From the NCBI RefSeq assembly GCF_963678635.1, contig NC_087067.1:24123547-24187546 (forward strand): a DNA stretch of 64,000 nt, in the 5' to 3' direction. Within the stretch, counting starts at the first letter, position 1, and each line of letters starts with the position of its first letter. Positions 61,136-64,000 of this stretch are shown in pieces. The translations under genes and the position numbers were made by a program. This stretch comes from Symsagittifera roscoffensis. Its lineage: Eukaryota; Xenacoelomorpha; Acoela; Convolutidae. The notes under the pieces were generated by a model. The model ran no database searches. It was given only the letters and a program-made list of their open reading frames with translations, and was not told the DNA's origin.

Positions 61136-63330
61136 ATTGAACCTAGAGAAACAATCCCTTTAATCTGCATAGATGTATCATCATGTGCTTGCTAGTTTTT
61201 ATATTTCAAAAACTTAGATATGCAATTTTGCTGATTTTTATCCAAAATCAAAAAGTACGCTTCATAAAATTGAAAACTGTTAAACCTCATCGGCACCCGC
61301 TAAGATACTAGTTAGAATGCTCTTCTCATGATGGAGGAAACGAACGAGGAAAACTTTCACTCTATCAGATCTGTGGACATCTGTGACAGCTGAACCCTTT
61401 TTACGGAAATGGAAAATAAAATTTGCCTCACGCAAAGAAATTTACATCACTGTAAGCAGGAGTCAGTTGCCTCCAGTATTAGTCTGTGTAGTGGTTCTCG
61501 CAACCTAACAGTATATATCAGCCTTTTTGCAATACATGCTGGCTTTGTATTTGGCGGATATTGATTTAAACGTTCTGAATGAAACTGTTTCTTTTGAGAA
61601 CATTGCATTTTGTAAAGATTTCATAATGGTTTTTTAAATGTATTGTGCGCCGTACAAAAAGTTCAAGTTTTCACAGTTTTAAATGAACAAACATTCAAAA
61701 GGCAATTAGAAAACTTCACTTTTCCTCGCAAGTCACGTGACTTGCCAAACTTTGAAAACTTAGGCCAACTTATACATACTTTCGTCTGTATAAATACTCA
61801 TGCTAAGCATTCAACGCTGGCTATTAGACACGCTTGGTTGTTGTTACGCGTCGTTTTTGAAAAAAGTAAATTGAAGCAAATTGTTGTCAACAAAACCTCA
61901 CCATCAATTTGAGCGGATTGGTAATTACGGAATCAATTGTTCTGCAATCCACTACTGAGCAAACACTTCTCTAATCGCAAAAACTGCGCTTCTTTCCGGG
62001 TACTTTTAATGCCACCTGATTTCCCATAGAAATCATTGCCACTTTGAAGAAAGTGATGGAATATCTGTGGAGTGTCCTTTTTTCAAGATTAACTTTGACT
62101 TGTTAACTAGCCATTTTTGATGGTTTTTTTTATCCACAAAAACGTATTTTTTTCCGAGATCAAATTTAAAGAAAACCATTAAAGATTATGGATAATTATT
62201 GCTCGATATATTTTGTGCTAATAACGCATAATCCGAGATTCAATCCGTTTTAGAAATTGTTCAAAGTTAAAGTGAGGCACCCTATTTGGTCTATTTAAGA
62301 TTTTGATTTATGTGAAGTATATCCTTATATCCTAAGCGTGTGGGGAGATGTTTTTTTGAAAAAAACTTGAAAAATTTCAAAAATGTTTCTTCTTTTTTTG
62401 AGAATGTCATCAATTTGTTTTGAAAGCGAACACTAAAATCCATAAAGCATAAAATACTGTCAAAAATTTGCTTGATACGAATTGTCTTGTTTTTCATTTT
62501 TTTTACCCCCAAAACTTCCAAAAAATGTACCGCAAAAACTTAACTAGATAATCAGATTTTGACTATTGTTACTTTGCTGTATTGCTGCCCTTATAACTTC
62601 TGTAAAATTGCCCAATTAGAGTCGGCAAAACATCTCTTGTGAAATATTTTAAATGTTTGCTAGATATTTTACTAGCAAAAAAGTCAATTTAGCAAACCTG
62701 GCTGTACCGTGTAAGAGTATAGTGATCATACAACACTGATAATGTTTCATTTCACATCTATGATTTTTGCTAAAACTTTTTCGTTAAATGCTAATCAAGT
62801 TTGTTTTACTTAATCTAAATGAAACTAAATTTTTTCATTCTAAGGAAAAAAATGAATTGAAAACAAAGAAAAACCGACAGCATCCTTTATTAATTGTGTG
62901 AGGGGTGGAAAAACGAAAAAAAATAATTTGAATCTACTCAACAATCTGCCACCTATGGTGGTACCTAACAAAAAATCTTCTGATTTTTTTGACAACGTCT
63001 TTTTATATCAGCCAAAAGTTATTGTTGCCTTAAGCTCAAATTTGAAAAAATTCTTAAAGTGTGATCATTTTGTAAAAGTTTTGATGTTTAGAGATTGCCA
63101 ATTTGGCCAATTTGAGACATTCAACGCGCGATATATTTCATGCCGATTAAAACTCCAAATTTCATAACATTCCAAATTGAACTTAGGCATGTTAATTATA
63201 ACATTCCAAAATGAATTTAGGCATGTTATTTAGTCTATTCGATACTTTGCTAAAACAATCTATGCCACTTTACAATTTACATAGCGTGTTGAGGGGATAA
63301 TTTTGGTGTTGAGAGCTTTAAAGGCTATGT

Positions 63331-63453
63331 GAACACTCAAGGCATTGTTCTGAGACGAGCAGTCTTGTTTGGCTTTCAATTTGAAACTGTGCAAAACTCA
63401 AATTTCAAGCCTCAAACAAGACTGTTCGTATATCAGGGCGAAACCTTGAATGT
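63331..63453. repeat. foldback repeat, right-copy counterpart
   Basis: Same as 14270-14393: GAACACTCAAGGCATTGTTC on the left, and CAAACAAGACTGTTCGTAT with GCGAAACCTTGAATGTC on the right. Confidence 0.7.
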
Positions 63454-64000
63454 CCCGACTCCACTTCAGACAAAATGAAAAGTTTTGGTTTGAAATTTAT
63501 TATAAAACCAGAAATCAATTTTTTTTCGCAAAGGTTTAAGGAAAAAAAGTTTTTTACTTGTATGTGGAGTTATCAAGTTGATGTATTTGTAGTGTTGCTG
63601 AATTGTAGCTTTAAATGATTTGCTCAAATGTTTAGTCTTTCATATCCATCAGTGTTTATTAACCCATTCGTCATCATTTACCATCCTTGAATTTTCTTAG
63701 CATGGCTTTCCAAAATTATGTAGAGTTTCCGTTTCTTCTTGTGCTACCATTGTACGTTAACATGGTATCAGATCTAGGATTTTTTCAAACCGATAAAAGG
63801 AGGCTTATTTTCAAAAAACTTTGAATTTTTTGTCAGCCTTTTTTGGAAAGTTCTTTTAGATCGACAGTATTAGTTTTCCGAGGTCTCGCAAATCACTAGA
63901 AAAACCCTGCTCTTACCAAGTTTTCTGCGCCCCAGGCAAACTTTAAAAAACAAGCAATTTTTAGTCACTTTTGAAAAAAGGCGTTTTTAGGCACTTTTTG

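Larger units (their letters stand above)
55640..64000. repeat. large diverged direct repeat, right copy
   Basis: Partner of 9130-14942, same orientation, continuing past the window edge. It matches from GATGATTGGTGAAAATGAA through to the end, interrupted by copy-specific insertions at 56525-57430, 57600-58300 and 58980-60057. The left copy begins right after LINE 3' ends; the right copy does not have them. A 112-codon minus-strand frame at 59294-59632 lies in a copy-specific insertion and has no recognised feature. I see no real gene. Confidence 0.85.

Noticed and set aside
1-64000. Bacterial operon, phage or CRISPR interpretation
   Set aside because: No ribosome-binding sites, no spacer arrays, LTR and LINE content, consensus spliceosomal sites and very low coding density all indicate an animal nuclear genome.

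Overview
The window is repeat-dominated, AT-rich animal nuclear DNA. The only convincing host coding sequence is one possible small exon. I infer an invertebrate, probably an arthropod, from the mix of a Jockey-type LINE 3' end, a BEL/Pao integrase relic and Ty3-like LTR elements with envelope genes. I cannot name the species. I saw no rRNA, tRNA, CRISPR array or prokaryotic operon. A run of exactly 200 N at 16440-16639 is an assembly gap.

Layout. 1-6376 (possibly a little further) holds element A, a decayed Ty3-like retroelement. It has pol/integrase in several frames, a probable antisense intron-bearing pseudogene between pol and env, a small ORF, and an env split over three frames. 6960-9285 is a ~1.17-kb tandem duplication carrying two LINE 3' ends. 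From 9130 to at least 14942 the sequence is a diverged direct copy of 55640-64000, without convincing genes. A BEL/Pao integrase relic lies at 15920-16111.

Element B fills 16640-44808 as two copies. Copy 1 (16640-23991) is only a 3' half: ORF-X, intact env, ORF-Y and LTR1; its 5' part is missing at the gap. Then come LTR1 - 753 bp - LTR2 - 753 bp - LTR3. Copy 2 runs from LTR3 (25908) to LTR4 (44808), 18,901 bp with an AATA target duplication. Its order is a small 5' ORF, a structured leader, a basic ORF1, a 2747-codon gag-pol, two small hydrophobic ORFs, ORF-X (no ATG), env, ORF-Y, a 76-bp candidate intron, an antisense ORF and LTR4. It is inserted in a tandem host repeat (44809-48147), one junction of which preserves the empty site.

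How the genes relate: gag-pol would supply particle, protease, RT/RNase H and integrase, and env a membrane glycoprotein. ORF-X overlaps env, and env overlaps ORF-Y by ATGA, so the 3' genes look like one polycistronic unit probably made from a spliced subgenomic RNA. In copy 2 gag-pol is open but env and ORF-X are broken; in copy 1 env is open. The element's size, accessory ORFs, overlapping 3' genes and antisense ORFs are the main novelty.

48.5-64 kb is host repeat: tandem hairpin-bearing units, a candidate secreted-peptide exon (51367-51554), a MITE-like element, a LINE reverse-transcriptase relic on the minus strand (54.2-55.1 kb), a 305-bp foldback element and the right copy of the large direct repeat.
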